Source: Gammaproteobacteria bacterium (GTDB lineage Bacteria; Pseudomonadota; Gammaproteobacteria; Steroidobacterales; Steroidobacteraceae). From it: DNA of 7,820 nucleotides. The translations under genes and the position numbers were made by a program. Positions 1-5,880 of the stretch are shown here, piece after piece (the first letter of the stretch is position 1; each line of letters starts with the position of its first letter). The stretch spans positions 1 through 7,820 of the forward strand of contig JAQGOD010000073.1 of the NCBI GenBank assembly GCA_028293775.1. Reading direction: 5' to 3'. The notes under the pieces are model-generated. The model saw nothing but the letters and a program-made list of their open reading frames with translations, searched no databases and was not told where the DNA came from.

Positions 1-189
1 GATGCGCTGCCTTATCTGCGAGAGGCCATCGATATTGATTGGGCGGCCGATCCGCTGCTCGGCGAGCACTACCGTTCCTATGCGCCGCCGATCACGGGGC
101 AGTACTTCAACCAGCGCAAGACTACGATCTACGCCGGATCAACGGAGATACAGAAGAACATCATTTCGCAGATGATCCTGGGCCTCTAA
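1..189 (+). CDS. Acyl-CoA dehydrogenase, C-terminal fragment (large-subunit-like, 5' end outside window)
   Basis: Frame 1 is open from the window edge and stops at TAA 187-189, leaving the last 62 residues. The tail carries the C-terminal ACAD signature: F-N-Q-R-K-T-T-I-Y-A-G-S-T-E-I-Q-K-N-I-I (fragment residues 36-55) followed by the usual M-I-L-G-L ending. In this family the segment lies against FAD and the substrate, and the enzyme introduces an alpha,beta double bond into an acyl-CoA while passing electrons to electron-transfer flavoprotein. The spot where medium-chain ACADs have the catalytic Glu of the Y-E-G motif is Ala here (fragment residue 45). ACADs of the isovaleryl/FadE type instead use a Glu on an earlier helix, which lies outside the window. 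The wording of the tail resembles the large subunit of pimeloyl-CoA dehydrogenase. Only 2 bases separate it from the next ACAD, so the two are almost certainly co-translated. Family is confident; substrate is unknown. Confidence 0.9.
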   Translation, partial: DALPYLREAIDIDWAADPLLGEHYRSYAPPITGQYFNQRKTTIYAGSTEIQKNIISQMILGL

Positions 190-191
190 GC

Positions 192-1337
192 ATGGAATTC
201 AATTACACCGAAGAGCAATTGGCGCTTCAGGACACGCTGCAGCGCTTTGTCTCCCGCGATTACGATTTCGACAAGCGCCGGGTCTTCGCCGCAGCCTCCT
301 TGGGCTACTCCGCCGAGGCCTGGAAGCAATACGCTGAACTGGGCCTTTTGTCGCTGCCCTTTCCGGAGGACATCGGCGGCCTGGGCGGCAATGCCGTCGA
401 CATCATGCTGGTAATGGAACAGTTCGGCCGTGGGCTCCTGCTCGAACCCTATTTGAGCACCGTGGTGACGTGCGGCGGACTGATTCGAGATGCTGCGACG
501 GATACACTCAAGCAAAAGCTGCTGCCGGAAATTGCCGCCGGGCGGCTGAAAATCTCGCTCGCCGCCTATGAGGCGGCTGGTCGATACGAATTATCCTACG
601 TCGGCTGCACCGCACGGCAGAGCGCCGCAGGTTGGCATCTATCGGGCCGCAAGAGCGTGGTACTCGATGGCGGCTCGGCCGATTATTTTCTCGTATCGGC
701 GCGCAGCAGCGGCAATATAGGGGATCGCAACGGCCTATCGCTATTCCTCGTGGCGCGCGATGCGCCGGGGCTCACGGTGGCCGACTATCCAACGCAGTCC
801 GGCGCGCGGGCTGCCGACTTGCTGTTGGAGAATGTGGCGGTCGGCGCCGACGCCTTGATTGGTGAGCCATCCAATGCGCTTCCGGTTATCGAGCGCGCCG
901 TTGATCGAGCGGTCGCGGCGCTGTGCGCCGAAGCCGTCGGCATCATTAACGCGCTGAACGAAACCACCTTGGATTACTTGAAGACTCGAAAGCAATTCGG
1001 CGTGGCCATCGGCACATTCCAGGCGCTGAAGCACAAAATGGCCGATATGCTGATCGCTGCGGAGCAGTGCCGCTCGATGGCCATTATTGCGGCTGTTCAC
1101 GCCGATTCGCAGGACGCGCCCCAAAGGCGTCGGGCGGTTTCGGCGGCGAAGGCATACATAGGGCAGGCGGCACGCTTAGTGGGACAGAGTGCCGTGCAAA
1201 TGCACGGCGGCATGGGAGTGGTGGACGAACACATCGTCAGTCACTATTTCAAGCGCCTGACGATGATCGACTTGAGCTTCGGCGACGCGGACTTTCACCT
1301 CGCGAGTTTCAGCGATACCTTGCTGCCAGCCGCGTAA
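192..1337 (+). CDS. Acyl-CoA dehydrogenase, small-subunit-like (pimeloyl-CoA dehydrogenase type), 381 aa
   Basis: The 381 residues show the full ACAD order: helical N-terminal domain (about 1-120), beta domain (about 120-225) and helical C-terminal domain (about 230-375). Family marks are E-D-I-G-G-L-G at 59-65, the R-K-Q-F-G...F-Q-A-L-K-H-K-M-A-D-M block at 266-286, and the FAD-contacting Q-M-H-G-G-M-G at 336-342. The start is the ATG at 192, right after the stop of the upstream ACAD. An in-frame start further upstream would overlap the previous gene, and the extra residues look like no ACAD. There is no clear Shine-Dalgarno, which fits translational coupling. The sequence most resembles small subunits of pimeloyl-CoA dehydrogenase. 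By my own alignment the Y-E-G catalytic Glu position is Phe363 and the helix-G position used by isovaleryl-CoA dehydrogenase is near Arg239/Ala240, so this chain probably lacks a catalytic base and works with its neighbour. It could equally be a steroid or other ring-acid CoA dehydrogenase subunit. Confidence 0.93.
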   Translation: MEFNYTEEQLALQDTLQRFVSRDYDFDKRRVFAAASLGYSAEAWKQYAELGLLSLPFPEDIGGLGGNAVDIMLVMEQFGRGLLLEPYLSTVVTCGGLIRDAATDTLKQKLLPEIAAGRLKISLAAYEAAGRYELSYVGCTARQSAAGWHLSGRKSVVLDGGSADYFLVSARSSGNIGDRNGLSLFLVARDAPGLTVADYPTQSGARAADLLLENVAVGADALIGEPSNALPVIERAVDRAVAALCAEAVGIINALNETTLDYLKTRKQFGVAIGTFQALKHKMADMLIAAEQCRSMAIIAAVHADSQDAPQRRRAVSAAKAYIGQAARLVGQSAVQMHGGMGVVDEHIVSHYFKRLTMIDLSFGDADFHLASFSDTLLPAA

Positions 1338-1346
1338 ATTCCAGAT

Positions 1347-2726
1347 TTACGCCGCTTGCAATGCAAGCTCTTGCTTGCGGACATCCTTTTCCATGGTTCG
1401 CGACGCTGCGAACAACACGGCCGCCGCGGCCAGCGCCAGTATCGGAATGATGTACATCGCGTGATGCAATCCGACGGCCTTGAAGGCTTCGGTCATGCTC
1501 GTGGCGCCCGCATCCGTCATCGCCTTGCGCGCGAAGTGATCGCTCAAGAAACCCGTCCCGACCGGCCCCATGCTCGCACCGAGGATGTACATGAAACAAA
1601 AATACAAGGCGACCGCACTGCCGCGCAGCCGCGGTTCGATGACGTCTTGAATGGCGGCGTACACGGTCGCGTAATATACGAACATGGTAATGGTGCCCAT
1701 GGTCATGAAGATGATGTAGGCCGTGATTGACCCTTTGGGCTGATTGATCGCGAGGAAAATACAGGGCGCGGCAATGGCCATGGCGCATGAGGACAGCACC
1801 AAGCGTCCATTGCGGCGTTTGGCGCTCATTTTGTCCGCCAGCCATCCGCCGACCAGCAATCCGATGGCGCCGACCGCACCGACCGAAATGGACGACACGT
1901 AGCTGGCATTGAGCAGGCTCATCTCATGAAAACGCTGCAAGAAAGGCGTGTTGAATGAGTTGATGGCATACATATTGAAGTTGTGGAAAATGCCCGACAT
2001 GATGATCCACCACATCGTCGGCAAGGCCAGAACCGTGGCGAAAGGGGATTTCACCGCAGTGGCGGCCGTCGTGACAACCCGTCCTGGATCCAGCGCTCCC
2101 CGCACCGGCTCGGGAATTCGCAGCGCCAGCAGCGCCAGAATTATTCCCGGCACGCACGCAAACCAGAAGGCGGCGCGCCAGCCGTATCGGGTTGCGATTG
2201 CGCCGGCACTGGCGTAAGCCAGAAAAATGCCGGCGGGCAGTCCCAGCATGAATACGCCCATGGCCTTAGCCCGTTGATTAGGCGGGAACAAATCACCGAT
2301 CAGGGATTGCCCCGCCGGAGCGCAAATCGCTTCACCCACGCCGACCCCGAGGCGCGCGATGAAAATGTGCGCATAGTTCTGCGCAAATCCCGTCGCCGCC
2401 GTGAGCAGGCTCCAAAAAGCCGTGCCGATGGCGATGAGCCGATTGCGGTACCAGCGATCGCTGAGCGCTCCCAACGGCAGACCGACGAAGGCGTAGATGA
2501 TCGTAAAGATCGTGCCCAAAAATCCCAGTGCGGTATCGCTCAAGTGAAATTCGTGCCGCACCGGTTCGCCAAGCGCGCCGAGCAATTGACGATCGAAAAA
2601 GTTCAGCAGGTTGATCGCGAATAGCAGGAACAAGGCGAACTTTGCGCCTGTAGCGGCTTTCGAAACGATTGCGGATGCCGGGCCAACAGGCGCGCCACCC
2701 TCGAGCGATTGCGGGCTAATAGACAT
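1347..2726 (-). CDS. Spinster-like major facilitator superfamily transporter, 459 aa
   Basis: This is a polytopic inner-membrane permease of normal MFS length with about 12 hydrophobic segments in two halves. TM1 starts near residue 29 (F-A-L-F-L-L-F-A-I-N-L-L-N-F-F-D-R). MFS motif A follows TM2 (G86-A-L-S-D90-R91-W), and a degenerate copy, G-G-W-L-A-D-K-M (293-300), follows TM8. TM4 carries the spinster-type R125-x-G-x-G-x-G-E132-A, followed by P-A-x-x-S-L-I-x-D-x-F-P-P and G-W-R-A-A-F-W at 182-188. The start is ATG at 2726, because GGGGAG at 2735-2740 sits an ideal 8 bases upstream. A GTG three codons earlier overlaps that ribosome site. Spinster-like bacterial MFS proteins often sit in catabolic clusters beside TonB receptors, but a substrate cannot be assigned and export is possible. 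It lies downstream of the receptor gene on the same strand, separated by a terminator, and its 3' end converges with the ACAD gene at a 9-base gap. Confidence 0.93.
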   Translation of the reverse strand: MSISPQSLEGGAPVGPASAIVSKAATGAKFALFLLFAINLLNFFDRQLLGALGEPVRHEFHLSDTALGFLGTIFTIIYAFVGLPLGALSDRWYRNRLIAIGTAFWSLLTAATGFAQNYAHIFIARLGVGVGEAICAPAGQSLIGDLFPPNQRAKAMGVFMLGLPAGIFLAYASAGAIATRYGWRAAFWFACVPGIILALLALRIPEPVRGALDPGRVVTTAATAVKSPFATVLALPTMWWIIMSGIFHNFNMYAINSFNTPFLQRFHEMSLLNASYVSSISVGAVGAIGLLVGGWLADKMSAKRRNGRLVLSSCAMAIAAPCIFLAINQPKGSITAYIIFMTMGTITMFVYYATVYAAIQDVIEPRLRGSAVALYFCFMYILGASMGPVGTGFLSDHFARKAMTDAGATSMTEAFKAVGLHHAMYIIPILALAAAAVLFAASRTMEKDVRKQELALQAA

Positions 2727-2734
2727 TAAATACA

Positions 2735-2740
2735 CTCCCC
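2735..2740 (-). promoter_or_regulatory. Ribosome binding site of the MFS gene
   Basis: GGGGAG on the minus strand is followed by 8 bases and the ATG at 2726-2724. It decides the start codon. The upstream in-frame GTG (2735-2733) shares its first base with the motif and so could not be served by it. Confidence 0.75.
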
Positions 2741-2769
2741 GAAAAATGACTCGCCAAGCCGTGAGCTAG

Positions 2770-2789
2770 TGTGCCGCACATCGGCGCCG
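2770..2789. promoter_or_regulatory. Two adjacent palindromes upstream of the MFS gene (possible operator)
   Basis: TGTGC-C-GCACA (2770-2780) is a perfect 5-1-5 palindrome, and CGGCGCCG (2782-2789) is a perfect 8-base palindrome directly beside it. Both lie 44-63 bases upstream of the MFS start and beyond the terminator of the receptor gene, where a promoter or operator for a separately transcribed MFS gene would be expected. A TATATAT stretch lies further upstream at 2796-2802, but I see no matching -35 box. The palindromes are certain; the regulatory role is inferred from position alone. Confidence 0.3.
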
Positions 2790-2811
2790 CACGCATATAT
2801 ATCAGCTTGAT

Positions 2812-2839
2812 AAAAAAACGGCGGGCTATAGGCCCGCCG
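2812..2839 (-). terminator. Intrinsic terminator of the TonB receptor gene
   Basis: Read on the minus strand, a perfect 8-bp stem (CGGCGGGC at 2819-2826 against GCCCGCCG at 2832-2839) with a 5-base loop is followed immediately by seven T residues (A run 2812-2818 on the plus strand). It starts 29 bases after the receptor stop codon. This is a classic Rho-independent terminator, so the MFS gene beyond it either has its own promoter or depends on read-through. Confidence 0.93.
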
Positions 2840-2868
2840 CTTGAGTTCGATGCAAATACCAGATTAAG

Positions 2869-5409
2869 TTACTTGAACTTTACCCGTGCGGTGAGACCGA
2901 AGGTCCGCGGCGCGCCCAAGTAAGAGGTAATGGTGTTGTATTGGAACGGCGAGTCAAACGCAACGGCGGAATAATACCGATCCGCAAGATTGGCACCCCA
3001 CGCCTCGATCGCCCAGGTCTCATCCAGCGCGCCAAACCCGATGCGCGCGTTGAGCAAGCCAAAGCCGCTCTGTATTTTTCGCGGATCCAAATCCGAGCCC
3101 GTGTTGTACGAGGAGTTGTATTTTTCCTCCACGCTGGTGCGAATGCCCAGCGTGCTCGATACGGGCAAGAGGTACGCCGCCGACAGCGCACCGGACCAGA
3201 GCGGCGCGAAGGACAGGCGGTCATTGTCGCGGTGGGTACACTGCGTGTTCCCTGGACCGCCGCAGAAGTCGACCAATGCATTGCCGAAATTATCGATATT
3301 AGTCAGATCCTGAGTCACGCCGCCGGCGAACGTCAGCCCCGAGATCGGGGTCGCCCACGCGAAGTCCACATCAACACCTTTGGATACTACCCTGTCGAGC
3401 GAGGTGACGACAAATTGCACTCCCGTGAAGGTGTTGAGCTGGAAATCTTTATACTTTTGATAGAAGACCGCGGCATTGAAGCGCAGCGTGTTATTGAACA
3501 GCGTGGTCTTTATACCCACTTCGCCGGATTCCACGGTTTCACGCGGGAAGTGGGTTTCGAGATCGGGTTCAATTCCAAGAGGGTTGGTCGGCGAGATGGG
3601 GAAAGTCACGCGGGACAGATTGTAGCCGCCCGCCTTGTAGCCATTGGCGGCCGAGGCGTAGACCATGACTTGTTCATTAAAGTGATAGGCAAGTTTGACG
3701 GTGCCGGACAGGTTATTTTCGGTGTTCGACTGGTCAAACCCTTGTCCGGCGAATAATGGATTAAGTCCGGTAAAGCAGCCATACCCCAGAAGAAAAGCCT
3801 GTGCAGGGGTTCCGTTAAGTCCGAGAGGAGGATTGGCATAAAGTCCCGGAGAATGCGGAGGGAGCAGCGCGCTGCAGCCGGGTCCGCCGCCGATGCTGTT
3901 GTAGCTTGCCGTCGCGGTCTTTTTCTCCTGCGTAAATCGCAGCCCTGCAGTCAAATCCAGGCCTTGAGTGATGTTCCATGTTTCGCTGGTGAAAAACGCA
4001 AAGCTTCTTGCCGTCTGCTGATAGATGTCATCGTAGCCGGTGCCCGCAAACGTGGCGCCGGGTGCATTGCCGGTGATCTGCGACACCAACAATGGGTTGA
4101 AGGGCCGTCCGATTGCTGCAGATGCCACTGCGCTGATATACGTTTCAAATTGATTGCCCATCGTGCCGAGCGTCCGGCTGGTGAGAATCTCATTGCTGAA
4201 GAAACCGCCGACCAACCAATTTAGCGACCCTTGCTTCCCGGCTAAGCGCAGCTCTTCGCTGAATTGTTTGAAATCGTTCGAGTTGGCATTGCCATTGTCG
4301 GGGTAGGAAAACAGATCGATGCCGGTGTAGTCGACATCGCTCCCGCCCGCGACGCTGTTATCGCGCCAAGCGGTGATTGAGGTGAGCTTTCCAAATCCCA
4401 AATTCCAGTTAAGTTCTCCGGATATGCCCATGTCGCGCACATTCTGGGCGATCGGTTGATTGGCATACGCCACGTAGCTGTTGGGCAGCCGTGTCACGCC
4501 CGCCTGCCCGATCAGCGGCGAGTCGCCCAGCGCACCAGTCTTGCCGCCCAGTGCCGGCGTCGAGGCAAACACATTTACAAGCCCCTGAAATGGACCCGGA
4601 TACTGCACCACGGCACTGCAGCAGGATTCATTGCGTTTGGCATAGTCGGCAATGAGCAAGAAGTCCACATTATCGCTCGGAGTAATCAGCAACTGACCGC
4701 GGGCGTTGTATTCCTTGCGGTTGTTTGTATTGTTTTCCTGGCTGGGGCCGACACCATTCACGACTTGCAGAAACCCGCTATTTTGCACGTAGCCCACGTA
4801 AAGGCGGCCCGCCATGATGTCGCTTAAGGGTCCGGTGACGGAGGTGCGAATCTCGCGATCGTTGAAGTTGCCGCCGGTGATTTCTGCCGTTGCACCAAAG
4901 GTATTGGAGGGCCTTTTGGTGGTGACATTGATGACGCCGGCATCGTTGTTCTTGCCGAATAGTTCGCCTTGCGGACCATACAGGACTTCGATCTGTTCGA
5001 TTTCCCCGAGATCACCGAAAGCGACGCCATTGCGCGGCCGATAGACCCCGTCGATGTTGACGCCCACAGAGGATTCCAAACCGGGATTGTCGCCGACCGT
5101 GCCGATGCCGCGAATACGGGCGGTGGTGATGGCTTCGTTCCCTTCGGAGGTGACCGTCAGACCGGGAGTTAAGATTGCTAAGCTTCTTATGTCCGTTATG
5201 TGCGCATCCTGAATCTGCTGTGCGTTTACGGCGACGACGGAAATCGGCACGTCCTGCAGGTTTTCCGACCGCTTCTCCGCGGTTACGATGATCTCTTCCA
5301 AGGCTGGCCCCGTCGATGCGTCGGCCGCTAATCCCTGCGCGCCCGCGAAGGCCGCGCAGAGGGCGAGAGCAAGCGATACCGCTCGTGAGGACCCGGTTTG
5401 ATTTGTCAT
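2869..5409 (-). CDS. TonB-dependent outer-membrane receptor, 846 aa
   Basis: This is an active outer-membrane importer energised by TonB-ExbBD. A Sec signal peptide covers about residues 1-28 (charged R9, hydrophobic 10-24, plausible cleavage after G26 or A28). The TonB box E-E-I-I-V-T-A-E-K-R lies at 38-47. The plug domain spans about 49-167 and ends in G-P-Q-G-E-L-F-G-K-N-N-D-A-G-V-I-N (145-161). The beta-barrel fills the rest, with late-barrel features such as N-G-Y-K-A-G-G-Y-N (589-597) and W-G-A-N-L-A-D-R-Y-Y (804-813). The start ATG at 5409 has AGGTGA (5414-5419) 4 bases upstream. The type is common in sphingomonads and related degraders, where substrates range from siderophores to sugars, steroids and aromatics; none can be chosen here. 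Six cysteines remain in the mature chain (263, 264, 512, 545, 716, 724), suggesting loop disulfides. The chain ends F-K, not in the usual terminal aromatic. Its message ends at the hairpin at 2812-2839. Confidence 0.95.
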   Translation of the reverse strand: MTNQTGSSRAVSLALALCAAFAGAQGLAADASTGPALEEIIVTAEKRSENLQDVPISVVAVNAQQIQDAHITDIRSLAILTPGLTVTSEGNEAITTARIRGIGTVGDNPGLESSVGVNIDGVYRPRNGVAFGDLGEIEQIEVLYGPQGELFGKNNDAGVINVTTKRPSNTFGATAEITGGNFNDREIRTSVTGPLSDIMAGRLYVGYVQNSGFLQVVNGVGPSQENNTNNRKEYNARGQLLITPSDNVDFLLIADYAKRNESCCSAVVQYPGPFQGLVNVFASTPALGGKTGALGDSPLIGQAGVTRLPNSYVAYANQPIAQNVRDMGISGELNWNLGFGKLTSITAWRDNSVAGGSDVDYTGIDLFSYPDNGNANSNDFKQFSEELRLAGKQGSLNWLVGGFFSNEILTSRTLGTMGNQFETYISAVASAAIGRPFNPLLVSQITGNAPGATFAGTGYDDIYQQTARSFAFFTSETWNITQGLDLTAGLRFTQEKKTATASYNSIGGGPGCSALLPPHSPGLYANPPLGLNGTPAQAFLLGYGCFTGLNPLFAGQGFDQSNTENNLSGTVKLAYHFNEQVMVYASAANGYKAGGYNLSRVTFPISPTNPLGIEPDLETHFPRETVESGEVGIKTTLFNNTLRFNAAVFYQKYKDFQLNTFTGVQFVVTSLDRVVSKGVDVDFAWATPISGLTFAGGVTQDLTNIDNFGNALVDFCGGPGNTQCTHRDNDRLSFAPLWSGALSAAYLLPVSSTLGIRTSVEEKYNSSYNTGSDLDPRKIQSGFGLLNARIGFGALDETWAIEAWGANLADRYYSAVAFDSPFQYNTITSYLGAPRTFGLTARVKFK

Positions 5410-5413
5410 ACAG

Positions 5414-5419
5414 TCACCT
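5414..5419 (-). promoter_or_regulatory. Ribosome binding site of the TonB receptor gene
   Basis: AGGTGA on the minus strand lies 4 bases before the ATG at 5409-5407. It supports that start, as does the proper signal peptide that begins there. Confidence 0.7.
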
Positions 5420-5437
5420 AGTTTGTTCTTGAACTTT

Positions 5438-5553
5438 TACGCACTACCTTGCATCACCACGCCGTCGCCCTAAAGCCGGCGACCCGGGCGCCTGCCAGCC
5501 GTACGTGAGAATCGGCATCCACCAGCCGTGGACGCGCAACCACATAGTGCGTA
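5438..5553. repeat. Widely spaced 9-base inverted repeat TACGCACTA / TAGTGCGTA
   Basis: TACGCACTA at 5438-5446 and its exact reverse complement TAGTGCGTA at 5545-5553 lie with centres 107 bases apart, close to ten helical turns. The left copy sits 29 bases upstream of the receptor start codon. The bases just outside the left copy (CTTGAACTTTTACG) also resemble those just beyond the right copy (CTTGAGCTTACG) in direct orientation. Paired operator sites bound by one regulator would look like this, but a chance match cannot be excluded. Confidence 0.4.
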
Positions 5554-5571
5554 TCTTGAGCTTACGGAAAT

Positions 5572-5589
5572 CGTGGCGCAAGCACCACG
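5572..5589. repeat. 18-base imperfect palindrome (7 of 8 pairs)
   Basis: CGTGGCGC (5572-5579), two A residues, then GCACCACG (5582-5589) form an inverted repeat with one mismatch per arm. There is no T run on either side, so it is not a terminator. It could be a protein-binding site between the divergent genes. The symmetry is seen directly; the role is unknown. Confidence 0.35.
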
Positions 5590-5648
5590 CTGGCCGCCAT
5601 ATGGATTGACAAGAGGCGCGACGTGCCTGAATTTGTCTGACAGAAAGG

Positions 5649-5671
5649 CTATTATGAGCGTTGTATAATAG
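5649..5671 (+). promoter_or_regulatory. Promoter -10 box with overlapping dyad for the small membrane protein gene
   Basis: A perfect TATAAT lies at 5664-5669. With the usual 6-7 base distance, transcription would begin at about 5675-5677, only 3-5 bases before the ATG at 5680, giving a leaderless message. The -35 is poor: CTGACA at 5637-5642 is 21 bases away, and nothing good lies at 17. CTATTAT (5649-5655) and ATAATAG (5665-5671) form a perfect 7-base inverted repeat with a 9-base spacer, and its right arm covers the -10 box. A repressor or activator bound there would control this promoter. Neither arm is a known operator to me. Confidence 0.45.
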
Positions 5672-5679
5672 ACACAGTC

Positions 5680-5880
5680 ATGAGAAACCCAGATCAGTGG
5701 CAACCTCCTGACCCGGATTCTGGCCCGACGCCGGTGACGCGTCGTGCGGCGTTGATAGGCCTGATAGTGGTGTTACTGTTGGTGCTGGGGGGCCTCCTCT
5801 TGACGCACACGCTGGGGCACCTGACCCGAGTGCAGGATTGCGCGCTCTCAGGGCGATCAAACTGCTCCGCCAGTCCTTAA
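5680..5880 (+). CDS. Small single-pass membrane protein with C-X7-C tail, 66 aa
   Basis: The 66 residues comprise a Pro/Asp-rich N-terminus (1-19), a positively charged R21-R22, one strong transmembrane segment (about 23-42, rich in Leu, Val and Gly) and a short C-terminal tail V-Q-D-C54-A-L-S-G-R-S-N-C62-S. By the positive-inside rule the N-terminus would be cytoplasmic and the tail, with its two cysteines, periplasmic. There they could form a disulfide. From memory, short proteobacterial proteins of unknown function share this plan of one helix followed by D-C-x6-N-C, which argues that the gene is real; I have no family name for it. There is no Shine-Dalgarno, and TATAAT ends 10 bases before the ATG, so translation is probably leaderless. 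It is followed after 78 bases by the helicase gene on the same strand. It has no evident link to the receptor. Function is unknown. Confidence 0.62.
   Translation: MRNPDQWQPPDPDSGPTPVTRRAALIGLIVVLLLVLGGLLLTHTLGHLTRVQDCALSGRSNCSASP

Larger units (their letters stand above)
5410..5679. promoter_or_regulatory. Divergent control region between the receptor and the small membrane protein gene
   Basis: This is 270 bases without a credible gene. It separates the minus-strand receptor gene from the plus-strand small gene, so it must hold at least two promoters. It contains a 9-base inverted repeat pair (5438-5446 and 5545-5553), a GTCGCC/GGCGAC hairpin (5464-5469 and 5478-5483), an 8-base direct repeat CCAGCCGT (5495-5502 and 5522-5529), and an 18-base imperfect palindrome (5572-5589). 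It also holds TGTC-T-GACA (5634-5642) and a 7-base dyad over a TATAAT box (5649-5671). A perfect TTGACA at 5606-5611 lacks a good -10 partner at 16-18 bases. I could not find a convincing sigma-70 promoter for the receptor gene. Confidence 0.6.

Noticed and set aside
39..191. N-terminal extension of the second ACAD to a start at 39
   Set aside because: It overlaps the C-terminal coding of the upstream ACAD in another frame, and its 51 residues have no ACAD character. The family N-terminus begins naturally at 192.
1355..1376. Short hairpins near the convergent stops as a terminator
   Set aside because: The stems are 5-6 bp with tiny loops and no T run on either strand, and they lie inside the MFS coding sequence.
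1983..2624. 213-codon open frame on the plus strand
   Set aside because: It is antisense to the MFS gene, and its product is an Arg/Gln-rich stretch of no recognisable family. Treated as a shadow.
2727..2735. GTG start at 2735 for the MFS gene
   Set aside because: It overlaps the only good Shine-Dalgarno; the ATG at 2726 has that motif at proper spacing.
2710..2735. Promoter TTGGCG-N17-TGTATT just before the MFS start
   Set aside because: It would start transcription at or inside the coding sequence and remove the good ribosome binding site.
2941..3756. 271-codon open frame on the plus strand
   Set aside because: It lies wholly antisense to the well-supported TonB receptor, has no recognisable domain, and is the kind of open frame that GC-rich antisense strands produce.
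5606..5634. Promoter built on the perfect TTGACA at 5606-5611
   Set aside because: The hexamers at 16-17 base spacing (TGAATT, GAATTT) match the -10 consensus at three positions or fewer.
5470..5703. 77-codon minus-strand frame in the divergent region
   Set aside because: It begins at a TTG directly abutting an AGGAGG that is the complement of Pro-Pro codons in the small plus-strand gene. The product ends in low-complexity Arg/Gly and resembles nothing.
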